A stretch of DNA of 64,000 nucleotides, from contig CALRDN010000001.1 of assembly GCA_943354965.1 (NCBI GenBank), positions 101,033 to 165,032 on the forward strand, read 5' to 3'. The notes below the pieces were generated by a model. That model saw only the letters and a program-made list of their open reading frames with translations. It was not told the DNA's origin and did not search any database. This document shows, piece after piece, positions 33,432-42,630 of this stretch. The first letter of the stretch is position 1. Each line of letters starts with the position of its first letter. This DNA comes from Candidatus Peribacteria bacterium (GTDB taxonomy: Bacteria > Patescibacteriota > Gracilibacteria > UBA1369 > UBA12463). The translations under genes and the position numbers were made by a program.

Positions 33432-35414
33432 ATGGCACTTAAAGCCCAATACGAGTTTTTGTTTGCGGGAAGAGACGAGGGAAGCTTCCTCGAAAATTAT
33501 GCTTATGAGGTAAATGAGCACAGAGGGGGAGCTGGTCACGTTTTTGTGTGCTTAGAGATTCAAAATAATCCTTCCGAAGCCGAGGCAATGGGGGAGGCGG
33601 TTTTTTCAGCTTTAAAAACAACGTTTTTTGCAGAAACAGAGCCCGGAGCGGAAAGTGAGGGGTATTTACGGTTTGAAAACTCATTAAAGGCGATTAATAG
33701 GGCTATTTCCGATTTCAGAAAAGGAAAATTGAACAAACATATTGGTACGGTTCATGCGATTGTTGCGGCCGTTGAGGGTAGCTCATTATATTTGAGCCAG
33801 TGCGGCGATAGTGAGGCGTACCTTATAAGGAAGAGATTTGTCAGTATTGTCAGCGAGGGGCTCTATGATCCTTCACAGAAGGATGGAGATTTATTTATGA
33901 GTATTGCGAATGGTGATTTGGAGCCGGGGGATTTTGTGCTTTTTTGTACGACACGGTTACTACGATATGTTACCAAGGTTGATTTATCCCGAATTGTGCT
34001 TCCAAGTAGTGTACAGAGAACGCTTTCTGATTTGCGAGATCAACTTTCAGGGGAAATTTTAGGGAGAATTGGATTTATTGGAGTGGGTATTTCTCTTTTG
34101 ACCGAGAGGAAGAGTTTGCAGGAAGAAGATAGCGAGGCGTTTCAGGATTTTGGAAATGATGAAAAAACCAGTGTCGTAGCCTCTTTTGGGCCTTTGATGC
34201 AAAAAGCTAAGAAGTATCATCATATTATGATGGAGCGAGTGCGAGGTGCGAAGATTTTTGAAAAGGACGGTATGATAAGTCATTTTGCCGATAGTATTCA
34301 GTATCGTCTTACGAGAGAGAAGGGTGTTACAAAGGATAAAATTCTTGCGCTATTCATTGTTGTTATCCTGCTTTTGTCTGCTGGTATTTGGTTTGTACGA
34401 AATGGACAGATGAAAAATGCAGAGCTCCTTTCGTATGATCAGAAGTTACAGACTGCGTCACAGATGATTAGCGATGCCGAAAGTCAGGTGCAAAGTGATA
34501 AAAAGGCGGCTGGTGCGATTTTGCAAACGGCTGAGGATAGGGCGAAGGAGGTTTTGAATTCGGGGCAGTATAGGGATAAGGCGCGAGAAATTTTGACAAA
34601 AATTTCGAGCGCACGTGATGATATGGATAATATTAAGCACGTTACGGCCATAGTGGCTGCGGATCTTTCATCGCAGGGCGTTTCTAGTGCGATAGGTATG
34701 GTCCCCGGCAAAGATCGTTATTTTGTTTTTGATGCGCAGAAGCTTTATCAGGTAATGCTCGATAAGGTTCAGGCTCCAATTAGTTTTGAGCAGAATGAAT
34801 CTATCATCTCCGGTATTTATTTTGACGAAAAGGATGAGCCGGCTTTTTTCTCTAAGAGTGGTAAGTTGTATGAGTTGAAGGATGGCAGTATTCGACAGAT
34901 GACAACTCAAGAAGGTGAGTTCCGCAAGGGTGTACAGGTTACTGATTGGGGTAGTAGACTTTATATTTTGGATCCTGCCGGCAATCAGTTGTGGAGGTAT
35001 CCTTATGTAAAAAGTAAGGACAGTTTTGGGGCGGCTGAGGGCTACAAAACTGATGGTACTATGACTAATGCCGTAGCTTTTAGTATTGATTCCAGTATCT
35101 TTGTTCTCAATAATGATGGTGTATTAGAGCGATATTACGGCGGTGCCAAACAGCCTTTACCAATCGACAAGGCTCCGTTCACTCCTATGACGAAGCCTAC
35201 GAAGATTTATACCGACTCAGAAATGAATCAGGTGTATGTTCTCGATGGATCGAGAGTTTTTGTGTACACAAAAGATCCGAAAACTCAGGGACTTATCTAT
35301 AATAGCCAGATTGTTGTAGACGGGCTCAGCGATATTCGCGATATATCCCTCGATAAGAGCACGGGAAAACTCTACCTCCTTGGTGCTCAGAAGATGTATA
35401 CCGTCACGCTCTAA
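33432..35414 (+). CDS. PP2C-like domain, membrane span and beta-propeller protein
   Basis: 660 residues. The N-terminal domain (about 1-235) resembles PP2C-type phosphatases: GTVHAIVAAVEGSSLYLSQCGDSEAYLIRK matches the strand pair and G-D-S metal loop, and DLEPGDFVLFCTT the later segment. The first metal motif (DGMGG) is not visible, so activity is doubtful. One membrane span follows (about 305-322, ILALFIVVILLLSAGIWFV), then a coiled coil and a repetitive beta region (about 425-660) likely to be a propeller outside the cell. This would be a transmembrane sensor (inference). Confidence 0.78.
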   Translation: MALKAQYEFLFAGRDEGSFLENYAYEVNEHRGGAGHVFVCLEIQNNPSEAEAMGEAVFSALKTTFFAETEPGAESEGYLRFENSLKAINRAISDFRKGKLNKHIGTVHAIVAAVEGSSLYLSQCGDSEAYLIRKRFVSIVSEGLYDPSQKDGDLFMSIANGDLEPGDFVLFCTTRLLRYVTKVDLSRIVLPSSVQRTLSDLRDQLSGEILGRIGFIGVGISLLTERKSLQEEDSEAFQDFGNDEKTSVVASFGPLMQKAKKYHHIMMERVRGAKIFEKDGMISHFADSIQYRLTREKGVTKDKILALFIVVILLLSAGIWFVRNGQMKNAELLSYDQKLQTASQMISDAESQVQSDKKAAGAILQTAEDRAKEVLNSGQYRDKAREILTKISSARDDMDNIKHVTAIVAADLSSQGVSSAIGMVPGKDRYFVFDAQKLYQVMLDKVQAPISFEQNESIISGIYFDEKDEPAFFSKSGKLYELKDGSIRQMTTQEGEFRKGVQVTDWGSRLYILDPAGNQLWRYPYVKSKDSFGAAEGYKTDGTMTNAVAFSIDSSIFVLNNDGVLERYYGGAKQPLPIDKAPFTPMTKPTKIYTDSEMNQVYVLDGSRVFVYTKDPKTQGLIYNSQIVVDGLSDIRDISLDKSTGKLYLLGAQKMYTVTL

Positions 35415-35430
35415 TTGAGCACTTTCTGCT

Positions 35431-36642
35431 CTAGAGCCACTTCGAGAGCTCGGAGGCGAATGGATTTTTCTTTTGTTTTGCGTTTTTTGTAATGAGCTCT
35501 TGGTAGATTTTTTCAAACCGAGTGGCAACATGCGAGATAGTGAATTTTTTGGCGTTTCGTAGTGCTGCCTTGGACATCGCTTGAGCCTTCTTCGGATTCT
35601 TGAGAATGGTAATCATACATGAGGCTAATTCTTTTGGTGTTCCATTTTTACAGAGAAGTCCGTTGTCGCTGATGAGCTCAGGAATGCCGCGTTTGGCTAC
35701 GGCGACAATTGGGAGTCCGAATGACATTGCCTCCAGAAGGGACATTGGTTGATTTTCTGATGTAGATGCGGTTACGAAGAGCGTCGACTCTCGATATAGG
35801 GGCGAGGCGAGAAGTTTTTCGTATGGGATTTTCCCGGTGAGCGTGATGACACTCTGAAGGTTTTTCTTTTCGACGAGTTTCATAATTTTTTTCAGGTCAG
35901 GACCATTGCCGACGATGGTGAGTTTTGCATCGTGGATTTTTTGATGTACCAGGTCGAATGCTTCAATGAGTGCGGTTATATTTTTCTCTTTGCTGATGCG
36001 TCCAACATAGAGACATGTTTTTACGCGTTCATGCCGAGCTAGATCCTTCGGTGTACTTATTGGCACTGATATGCCGTTTGGAATGACCATTGATTTTGTT
36101 TTTATTTTATTTTTTATGAGCATTTTTTGCGTATAGATTGATGGTGAAGTTACGAGGTTCGCAGCATTATAGTAGAGGTTTGAGTATTTCCATCCTAATT
36201 TTACGAGAAGATTGGTCATGCCTTTTCCGCCTCGGTCGAGCCCCATAACTTTGAGATATTCGGGTTCCATGAAGTAGGTATGAAATGTTCCCACGATAGG
36301 TAGGCTCAGGAATTTTGCCGCTAAAATGCCGTCTGCACCAATAGGTAGGGGCGTATGAAAGTGTACGATATCAATCTTGTCCTTGATGAGCTGATAAACG
36401 GTTTTTGGGTAGACCGGCATAGCAAGTTTCACATCAGGATAGAAGAGACTGGGAATTGATGATGAATACGATACATTCACGCCTTCGAGCTCGGCTTTTG
36501 TGAGTTGTCCTTTTCTAATCTTTGGGGTGAATACTTTGACAAAATGTCCACGTTGAACAAGCTCTTTGCTGAGAAGGAGAATTGAGGAGGAGACTCCGTT
36601 GATGGATGGAGGAAAAACGTCAGTGAAAATTGCGATTCGCAT
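35431..36642 (-). CDS. Glycosyltransferase family 4
   Basis: 403 residues, GT-B fold. N-terminal MRIAIFTDVFPPSINGVSSSI and HFHTPLPIGADGI are typical of lipid or mannose GT4 enzymes such as diacylglycerol glucosyltransferases. The donor domain has LYVGRISKEKNI and TASTSENQPMSLLEAMSFGLPIVA (the E-x7-E motif). It likely uses a nucleotide sugar; the acceptor could be a membrane lipid or wall glycan. It lies 9 nt after the GT2 gene. Confidence 0.9.
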   Translation of the reverse strand: MRIAIFTDVFPPSINGVSSSILLLSKELVQRGHFVKVFTPKIRKGQLTKAELEGVNVSYSSSIPSLFYPDVKLAMPVYPKTVYQLIKDKIDIVHFHTPLPIGADGILAAKFLSLPIVGTFHTYFMEPEYLKVMGLDRGGKGMTNLLVKLGWKYSNLYYNAANLVTSPSIYTQKMLIKNKIKTKSMVIPNGISVPISTPKDLARHERVKTCLYVGRISKEKNITALIEAFDLVHQKIHDAKLTIVGNGPDLKKIMKLVEKKNLQSVITLTGKIPYEKLLASPLYRESTLFVTASTSENQPMSLLEAMSFGLPIVAVAKRGIPELISDNGLLCKNGTPKELASCMITILKNPKKAQAMSKAALRNAKKFTISHVATRFEKIYQELITKNAKQKKNPFASELSKWL

Positions 36643-36651
36643 GGCTCTATA

Positions 36652-37365
36652 TTAACGAATATCGGGCATATTTGCCATAGTATCTGAGTGGTTTTTACTT
36701 GGATTCCACCACGTGTTGTAATAGAGCTTCATGTATCCGTAGAGGGTTTTGATGGAGGAGTCTTTGAAGCGACGAGCCGAGGTGTAAACGAGCAGATGTG
36801 GGACGAACAGTACTTTTCCTATCTTCATGAGCTTTTTGCAGAGGTCGGCGTCTTCGCATATATGAATGTCTGGATCGAAGCCGTTTGTTTCGTCATATGC
36901 GGTTTTTTTGACGGCGAGATTGCAGCCCGTGAACTGCTTTTTCTTGAGCCAGTCATTGATTTGGAAGAATGTTCGAGTACCTACTCTTGAGAGTAATTTT
37001 TTTATATTGCTGTTATCGTCGAGCGCGCTGATCCCGTATAGTGCAATGATGTTTTCGTCTTTGGTAAATGAATGATGTATTTTTTCGAGCCAGTTTTCCG
37101 GGAAGGTACAGTCAGCATCGGTTGAGACAATAATGTCTCCTTTTGCCTGTTCGAAGCCTTTTTTTCTTGCAGCTCCAACTCCTTTTTTTGGTTCGTGAAT
37201 GACGTGGGCGCCGTATTTCTTTGCTACTTCAGATGTTTTGTCGGTTGAGTTATTGTCCACGACGATAATTTCAAAATCTTGAAACGTTTGTTTCTTGAGG
37301 GATTTGAGGCAGGTTGGAAGATATTTTTCTTCGTTGTATGCGGGAATGACGACGGAGATTTTCAT
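36652..37365 (-). CDS. Glycosyltransferase family 2
   Basis: 237 residues, GT-A fold. MKISVVIPAYNEEKYLPTCL, EIIVVDNNSTDKT and VSTDADCTFPENW (DxD-like) are diagnostic, and GFDPDIHICEDADLCKKL gives the acceptor-side ED. No membrane span. It probably works with the neighbouring GT4 enzyme on an envelope glycan. Stop and deaminase stop/start regions abut (1 nt). Confidence 0.92.
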   Translation of the reverse strand: MKISVVIPAYNEEKYLPTCLKSLKKQTFQDFEIIVVDNNSTDKTSEVAKKYGAHVIHEPKKGVGAARKKGFEQAKGDIIVSTDADCTFPENWLEKIHHSFTKDENIIALYGISALDDNSNIKKLLSRVGTRTFFQINDWLKKKQFTGCNLAVKKTAYDETNGFDPDIHICEDADLCKKLMKIGKVLFVPHLLVYTSARRFKDSSIKTLYGYMKLYYNTWWNPSKNHSDTMANMPDIR

Positions 37366-37366
37366 A

Positions 37367-37858
37367 TTAAATCGTGTGGGCTTTGCTGACTTTCGGACTC
37401 TTGAATTTTGTATTTGGGCCGACCTCGACTTTTATTTTTGTTGATTTGAAGATATCGAAATTTTCAATGGTGTCAGGATAACCTTCTTGATAGACGACGC
37501 GTTTGATACCGGCAATAGCGACCATGCTGGAGCAGATACGACATGGATGTTTTGTGACGTAGAGCGTTGAGCCTTCGAGCGAAATGCCTTCTTTTGCTGC
37601 TAATGCTAGACACCATTGCTCAGCGCAAACACCATAACAGATTTCACGTCGGTGGCCGGATGGTATTTGCATTTCATTGCGGATACATCCGATTTTTGAA
37701 CAGTTGTACTCCTTGTGCCAGTCGTTGGTATGTTGAATGAGGATTTCTCCTTTTTTTACAAACATCGCGCTGATTTGTGCGCGAAGACAGAGAGCTTTTG
37801 GCTCTGCCTGATCAAGTATTTCGAGGAATTTTTTATCTTCACTATTAATCATCGTCAT
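37367..37858 (-). CDS. Zinc deaminase, dCMP/cytidine deaminase-like
   Basis: About 163 residues. The zinc site reads VCAEQW (Cys in place of the His of HAE, with catalytic Glu) and HPCRICSSM (P-C-x2-C). The order and spacing fit ComEB/dCMP deaminase more than CDA. An insert with NCSKIGCIRNEMQIPSGHRRE carries the extra cysteines often seen in this family. It would make dUMP from dCMP. ATG 37858 (MTMINSED) is preferred over 37906, whose extra residues are unlike the family. It lies 3' of the AMP-salvage genes. Confidence 0.85.
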   Translation of the reverse strand: MTMINSEDKKFLEILDQAEPKALCLRAQISAMFVKKGEILIQHTNDWHKEYNCSKIGCIRNEMQIPSGHRREICYGVCAEQWCLALAAKEGISLEGSTLYVTKHPCRICSSMVAIAGIKRVVYQEGYPDTIENFDIFKSTKIKVEVGPNTKFKSPKVSKAHTI

Positions 37859-37921
37859 TATTGTAACAGAGGTTTGACGTGTTGTCATACGGCTTCGTGT
37901 CGCCACTATTCATGGGCATTA

Positions 37922-37970
37922 TACCTATGTCCAAATGTATAGCAAAAAGATAGCAAAAGCGACATAGGTA
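37922..37970. repeat. Perfect 10-bp inverted repeat between two genes
   Basis: TACCTATGTC (37922-37931) and GACATAGGTA (37961-37970), 29 nt apart. It lies between the R15P isomerase stop and the deaminase start. It could be a processing hairpin, a weak terminator without T-run, or an operator; the sequence does not decide. Confidence 0.5.
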
Positions 37971-37987
37971 CGCCAAGCGATGTTTTA

Positions 37988-38854
37988 CTAAATCTCATTA
38001 ACGAGCCACGGATAGACTATAGCGATGCGGTTTACGATGCTTTCTGGTTTGAAGATGCCAATCTCGGTGATGCAGCCGGTGATAATGTCAGGGGAGATGA
38101 TTTCAAAGGCCGGATTGAAGATGGTGACGCCCTTTGGCGGATTTTCCCAAACTTCTTTTGGATCGCGAAGTTCGATAACTTCTTCAAAACCCTGTATAGT
38201 TTGTGGGTTGAATTTCCATGTGTTTGTGCAGCAATATACGGGGATTCTGGCCTTGTTTGCGGCCTCGGCGAGCGCTTCAGTTCCGATCTTGTTGATCGTT
38301 TTTCCTTCGGATGAGAAGGAGTCACATCCATAGAAGAAGATGTCTGCTTTTTTCAGTGCGGTTCGTCCGGCGCTATCTACCATATGGACGACTTTTATTC
38401 CTGCTTTTGCAAGTTTGGTAGCGGTAATCCTGCCTTGGAATTTTGGACGGGTTTCGGTGTTGTATACGGTGAACTTCTTTCCCTGTTTATGGGCGAGAAT
38501 GAGAATATTTTCTACGGTAGAGGAGTGGCAGTGTGTGAAGACATTCATACCGTCGAGAATCTTTTTTGCTCCATATTCTGCTATTTTTTTCTGAGAGTCG
38601 GCAAAGTGTTTTTTGACTGTTTCTGCACAGTTTTTGTCTTTTTTGAAATTGGCTAGAACGTAATTAAGCCCGTTACGTAGCGCCGGTTCGGTGGCACGTA
38701 GTGAGATGAGCTCGTCGTAGGCACGTTGGATTTTTTTAGGATCGTGGGTCTGCGCGAGCACTTGTGCGAGCGCGTCAACGGCTGCGATAGCGATGTTTTC
38801 AGCGCCCTGAATTGTTAGATCCTTTATGCCTTTGGCGATGTCTTTGAAGGTCAT
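37988..38854 (-). CDS. Ribose-1,5-bisphosphate isomerase (eIF2B-alpha-like family)
   Basis: 288 residues. It converts ribose-1,5-bisphosphate to ribulose-1,5-bisphosphate. Family marks: VFTHCHSSTVENIL, VYNTETRPKFQGRITATKLAKAG, CDSFSSEGKTINKIGTEALA and FNPAFEIISPDIITGCITEIG. The related enzyme methylthioribose-1-phosphate isomerase is an alternative, but the immediate neighbour AMP phosphorylase supports the AMP pathway known from archaea and CPR bacteria. It lies 9 nt after that gene. Confidence 0.9.
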   Translation of the reverse strand: MTFKDIAKGIKDLTIQGAENIAIAAVDALAQVLAQTHDPKKIQRAYDELISLRATEPALRNGLNYVLANFKKDKNCAETVKKHFADSQKKIAEYGAKKILDGMNVFTHCHSSTVENILILAHKQGKKFTVYNTETRPKFQGRITATKLAKAGIKVVHMVDSAGRTALKKADIFFYGCDSFSSEGKTINKIGTEALAEAANKARIPVYCCTNTWKFNPQTIQGFEEVIELRDPKEVWENPPKGVTIFNPAFEIISPDIITGCITEIGIFKPESIVNRIAIVYPWLVNEI

Positions 38855-38863
38855 CTTTTTGAG

Positions 38864-40339
38864 TTAAGAGATGATATATACTTTTGCTTTTGACTCTACA
38901 ATGGCGTTGCTGAGACGTTGTTTGTTTTCAGCATAAATTGTATAGAGTGTATCGCCCTTTTTTACCTTGTCTCCTAGATTTCTTTCAATGGCGATTCCCG
39001 CACCTGGATTTTTTGGGGCACCTGCCACGCGAGCGACGTGTGATATGAGTTTATTATCAACTCCTGTAATCTTTCCTGATTTTTCTGCTACAACGAGATG
39101 CGTAAGTTTACCTACTGGGGGCATTTTTTTGCGTCCCTGAGCGTCGATAATTTCATTCATTTTCTTCAAAGCTGCTCCCGATTCTATTAATTTTGCTGCA
39201 AGCTTTTTTCCTTCTCCTTTTTTACTTTTGCCACAAAGTTCCAATAATTCTCCTGCCATATAGATGGACTTCTTCAGGAGGTCTTTTGGTGCGTCTGGTT
39301 TATTTTCCAGGACAGACATAACGTCGATGGCCTCTAGCACAGGGCCGATACCACGTCCGATTGGTGCATCGCCACGAGTGGCAACTACCTCTACTTTCAT
39401 GCCAAGCATTTTTCCTAGTCGCTGAAAGTCCTTTTTTAACTCCATCGCGCTTGCGAGCGTGCTGGTTTTCACCTGAGGTCCATAAGGAATATCGATAAGT
39501 ACATGCGTTGATCCTACGGCGTATTTTTTGGCCATAATTGACGCTAGTAACATGCCTTTTGGGTCTAGGCTCATTGGATGTCGTACACGGATGAGACGAT
39601 CATCTGCTGCGGCTAAATCAACTCCACCTCCCCATGTAATAAATGCTCCAACTTTTTTCAAAATTTTCTGAAGTTTTTTGGCATCGTTTGTGACGTTGCA
39701 CATTACTTCCATCGTGTCTGCAGTTCCGGATGGGCTTGTGATGGCACGAGATGAAGTTTTTGGAATAGTAATTCCGGCTGCGGCAACAATAGGAATAACA
39801 ACCATAGTCGTACGATTTCCCGGCACACCTCCGATGCAGTGCTTGTCTGCTATGATTTTTTTATTGAGCTTAATTCTATTTCCGTGCTCTACGATTGACT
39901 TCGTGAGGTTTGCTGTTTCTTCGTTGGTTAGGCCGTTAATATAACAACCCGAGACGAAGTAGGTCATTTCAATATCGGAAAGGTCGTCATGCACGATGTC
40001 GCGAACAATTACGTCGATTTTCTCTTTTGATAATTCTTTTCCATCTAATTTTTCCCTGATGTAACGATTCGACTCCGGCTTCTCCGCCAAGGTGACGAAC
40101 ATCTTATCTCCTTTGTCAGCTTTGAGCTCGTTCCATGTTTCAACATAGAGGGCCGCTTCATTATCTTTGATATCATGTCCCTCGGTAATATCAACGATGC
40201 AGGTAATCTGCTTGGAACCATTTCTTACCGAAACACGATCAGATGGCTGAACATCTAACATGTGTGCAGTTTTTTCGTTTAGTACAACGATAAACTTGTG
40301 TCCTACCTTAACGGGAATTTTGACGGCTTTGAGAATCAT
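38864..40339 (-). CDS. deoA: AMP phosphorylase (archaeal-type, thymidine-phosphorylase fold)
   Basis: 491 residues. It splits AMP with phosphate to adenine and ribose-1,5-bisphosphate. Compared with thymidine phosphorylase it has the extra N-terminal domain (about 1-85) of the archaeal enzyme. KHCIGGVPGNRTTMVVIPI and SSRAITSPSGTADTMEV are the phosphate and nucleoside loops, and NPGAGIAIERNLGDKVKKGD the C-terminal part. It heads the operon with R15P isomerase. A promoter lies at 40376-40404. Confidence 0.93.
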   Translation of the reverse strand: MILKAVKIPVKVGHKFIVVLNEKTAHMLDVQPSDRVSVRNGSKQITCIVDITEGHDIKDNEAALYVETWNELKADKGDKMFVTLAEKPESNRYIREKLDGKELSKEKIDVIVRDIVHDDLSDIEMTYFVSGCYINGLTNEETANLTKSIVEHGNRIKLNKKIIADKHCIGGVPGNRTTMVVIPIVAAAGITIPKTSSRAITSPSGTADTMEVMCNVTNDAKKLQKILKKVGAFITWGGGVDLAAADDRLIRVRHPMSLDPKGMLLASIMAKKYAVGSTHVLIDIPYGPQVKTSTLASAMELKKDFQRLGKMLGMKVEVVATRGDAPIGRGIGPVLEAIDVMSVLENKPDAPKDLLKKSIYMAGELLELCGKSKKGEGKKLAAKLIESGAALKKMNEIIDAQGRKKMPPVGKLTHLVVAEKSGKITGVDNKLISHVARVAGAPKNPGAGIAIERNLGDKVKKGDTLYTIYAENKQRLSNAIVESKAKVYIIS

Positions 40340-40375
40340 ATGGGGTATGTATATTGATATTTGTTAACTCGTTGT

Positions 40376-40404
40376 ATTGTACCATGAAATACAGCTTTGT
40401 GCAA
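40376..40404 (-). promoter_or_regulatory. Promoter of the AMP-salvage operon
   Basis: Minus strand: TTGCAC (40404-40399), 17 nt, TACAAT (40381-40376), leader about 30 nt. Confidence 0.65.
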
Positions 40405-40441
40405 GCTCTACAGGCAAAAATCCAAAGCTAAACCTGCCAAT

Positions 40442-41116
40442 CTATAATAGAATCCATTTTAATTTTAATCGTGTTGCCAATCGCAAGGAAGATGATTGAA
40501 AAAGTCTGTCCAAGCTTTCAAAATCAATTCCTCTCCTATTAACGCTTGTGTATTTATCATGTTGCAATTCGTGACCGTGAGCCCCCAGGTCTACGAGGTA
40601 TGGTATGCCATCCTCGTTTACTATCATATTTTCTTCTTTGCTCCAATCACTGGGCATGAAGTGATTTCTGGCATGAACATTTTGTATGAGTTTTTTTATA
40701 TGTCGTGCAAGTTCAATGGCTTCTTTTGGTTCCGCTGAAGCTATATAGTCATGAAGGTTTTTCCCATCAATATAATCAATGAGAAGTCCGATAATGGTTC
40801 CTTTTTCATCATGGAATACTTCTTTGTATTCAGGAATTCCTTCGATACCTTTCAAATCGTTAAGTCCTTTGAGGTCACTTTTTAGTCCTAATGGAATTTG
40901 TGTTACTCGGAGGGCGTAGTCTTTCCCGTCAAGATTTATACGGAAAACAAGCGTCTGCGTACCTTCTTTAGGTGGCTCATCATAGAAGCGAATTTTTGGA
41001 TTATGCATGATAATCGCCCGCAGGGCGCGCATGTTTGCCTCTGATAGGTGAAATTCTGGAATAATTTTTTCATCAGCGAGTGTTACCTTGGATTGTATTT
41101 GAAGAGCCTGGATCAT
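40442..41116 (-). CDS. Kinase-like protein with degenerate ATP-site
   Basis: 224 residues. The segment DYALRV (Arg70) stands where a beta-3 lysine is expected. GLLIDYIDGKNLHDYI fits the hinge. PSDWSKEENMIV (Asp157, Asn163) resembles a catalytic loop, with one residue more than usual, and LVDLG (Asp176) replaces DFG. The APH-type kinase fold is likely; the lysine-to-arginine change leaves activity doubtful. Its start overlaps the calpain-like gene stop by 4 nt (ATGA), so the two are translated together and may act together. Confidence 0.65.
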   Translation of the reverse strand: MIQALQIQSKVTLADEKIIPEFHLSEANMRALRAIIMHNPKIRFYDEPPKEGTQTLVFRINLDGKDYALRVTQIPLGLKSDLKGLNDLKGIEGIPEYKEVFHDEKGTIIGLLIDYIDGKNLHDYIASAEPKEAIELARHIKKLIQNVHARNHFMPSDWSKEENMIVNEDGIPYLVDLGAHGHELQHDKYTSVNRRGIDFESLDRLFQSSSLRLATRLKLKWILL

Positions 41117-42489
41117 ATTTGTTTTTGAATTATGTCTCTCTCTGTCAGCATTTTACTCATAAGCGTTATGGCATTTAGTGTATTTTCTATACGTCTTTTT
41201 CTATTTAATAATCGCTTCGTTTCTTCTATATTGTGATCAGAATATTTATCTTTCCGATTGTCTAGTACTGTATTAATACCATAAAGACCTCTTTCTAAAA
41301 AAACTATTACACCATCACTTGTAAAATTATTACATTTATTCAGTAATTTTAGGAAATCCTTTGATGATCCTGAGGGTGACGCTTGGTTTTGCTCACTGTA
41401 TGTTGCAAGTAGCCGTCTCAGAATATCTTCACACTCTTTTAGAACTATATCTGCCCTGTCAAATTCATCATCTCCATCAATTATTTTTATTTTTTCAAGT
41501 TCCTTAAAAATTAATTTCCAATATGGATTCATCGTCAGCCTCTTAACTATTTTCCTTGCTTTTACTTCGAGCTCCATTTCTTCATTGGCTTGAATAAGCC
41601 GCACCACAGAAACATTAGAAAATGTATTAATAAACTCCTTAAAACTAATGTACATTCGCAAGCGCAATGTGTCGTGTGGATTAATAATTTCCATTTGTTG
41701 CTGCTCAAAGGAAACGTTTTTAATGGCAAAAGCATGTTGGTTCATGAAAAAACTCTCTGGATCCATATAGTATTTCCTTTCGCCATCTGATGATACTTTT
41801 GTATATGGCGTAACTCTATTTACCGGCGTATTTCCGACTACGATATATTCATTTGGCTTCTCTGAAACTTTTTTCAGCAGATCGATACTTTCTTGTCTAT
41901 CTCGTGGTTTTTCACTGAGTGTTTTTTCATTATAGGTGGCATATGAACACTCCTGTATGCAGATATCTCCGAGCAACATTTGTAGTGGTTCATGAGAAAA
42001 GCCTCCTTCCATAGCTCCAAATGTTTCATGAATTGCCTGTTGCTTATTTTGTCCCATCTGCTTCCTTTTTCTTCCAAAAGCACGCTCAAGAATCACATCA
42101 CCTTTTGCTCCAGAAATTGAAAGTTTGTGAATCATTTTTCCTTTTTTCTTATCCCACACCTCTTGTCCCCCAAGATCTTCTGGACGGATTTGTATTTTTT
42201 GATTTTCCGGATCTCCGAGAAAACAAACTTCCCATCCTTCATCGTTTTTTGTTATCGTTCTGCGAATAATTCGCTCAAATATTGGATTTTGTTTGAGCTG
42301 ATATAATGCGGCTACAAAATAGCAGTTACCGGTATTTCTTTGTTTGACTTCATGGTTGTCTATTTGACCAAGGCTCTTCTGGGGATAGAGCTCGTCAAAT
42401 ACATCTTCCGTTGGTGGCGGAGTGCTTGCGCGCGTTTCTCTTAAAATAAAATTCATCAAAGCACCTGCTCCTTTTCTGACATGCTTCAT
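41113..42489 (-). CDS. Calpain-like cysteine protease (clan CA, C2-type)
   Basis: 458 residues from ATG 42489. The core has the calpain triad in order: Cys56 in KQRNTGNCYFVAALYQL, His252 in MNQHAFAIKNV and Asn270 in MEIINPHDT, each with family-like context. The C-terminal half (about 310-458) is helical and unrecognised. No calcium-binding EF hand is seen. Bacterial calpain-like proteases are scattered and poorly studied. An upstream reading frame with its own leaderless promoter is separated from this one by a seven-C run, so the true start is probably ATG 42625 and this copy may be frameshifted (see next entry). Confidence 0.8.
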   Translation of the reverse strand: MKHVRKGAGALMNFILRETRASTPPPTEDVFDELYPQKSLGQIDNHEVKQRNTGNCYFVAALYQLKQNPIFERIIRRTITKNDEGWEVCFLGDPENQKIQIRPEDLGGQEVWDKKKGKMIHKLSISGAKGDVILERAFGRKRKQMGQNKQQAIHETFGAMEGGFSHEPLQMLLGDICIQECSYATYNEKTLSEKPRDRQESIDLLKKVSEKPNEYIVVGNTPVNRVTPYTKVSSDGERKYYMDPESFFMNQHAFAIKNVSFEQQQMEIINPHDTLRLRMYISFKEFINTFSNVSVVRLIQANEEMELEVKARKIVKRLTMNPYWKLIFKELEKIKIIDGDDEFDRADIVLKECEDILRRLLATYSEQNQASPSGSSKDFLKLLNKCNNFTSDGVIVFLERGLYGINTVLDNRKDKYSDHNIEETKRLLNRKRRIENTLNAITLMSKMLTERDIIQKQI

Positions 42490-42625
42490 TATTCCGTATT
42501 CATCTTTACTGCCAGGCGCATCATCATTTTCAGGAAGTAAAGGTATAACAATTGGTAAGGGGGGGTTGATTATTTCCGCCTTTTGAAAAGTCGCTTTTCG
42601 CTCTTTGAATTTGAATATTATTCAT
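42490..42625 (-). other. Probable 5' part of the calpain-like gene, offset by a homopolymer frameshift
   Basis: From ATG 42625 the frame reads MNNIQIQRAKSDFSKGGNNQ and then enters CCCCCCC (plus strand 42559-42565). In the observed sequence it hits TGA soon after. If one C is missing, it continues as PPLPIVIPLLPENDDAPGSK and so on into residue 1 of the frame at 42489 with no stop. A promoter ends 5 nt before ATG 42625. Confidence 0.65.
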
Positions 42626-42630
42626 TCCTC

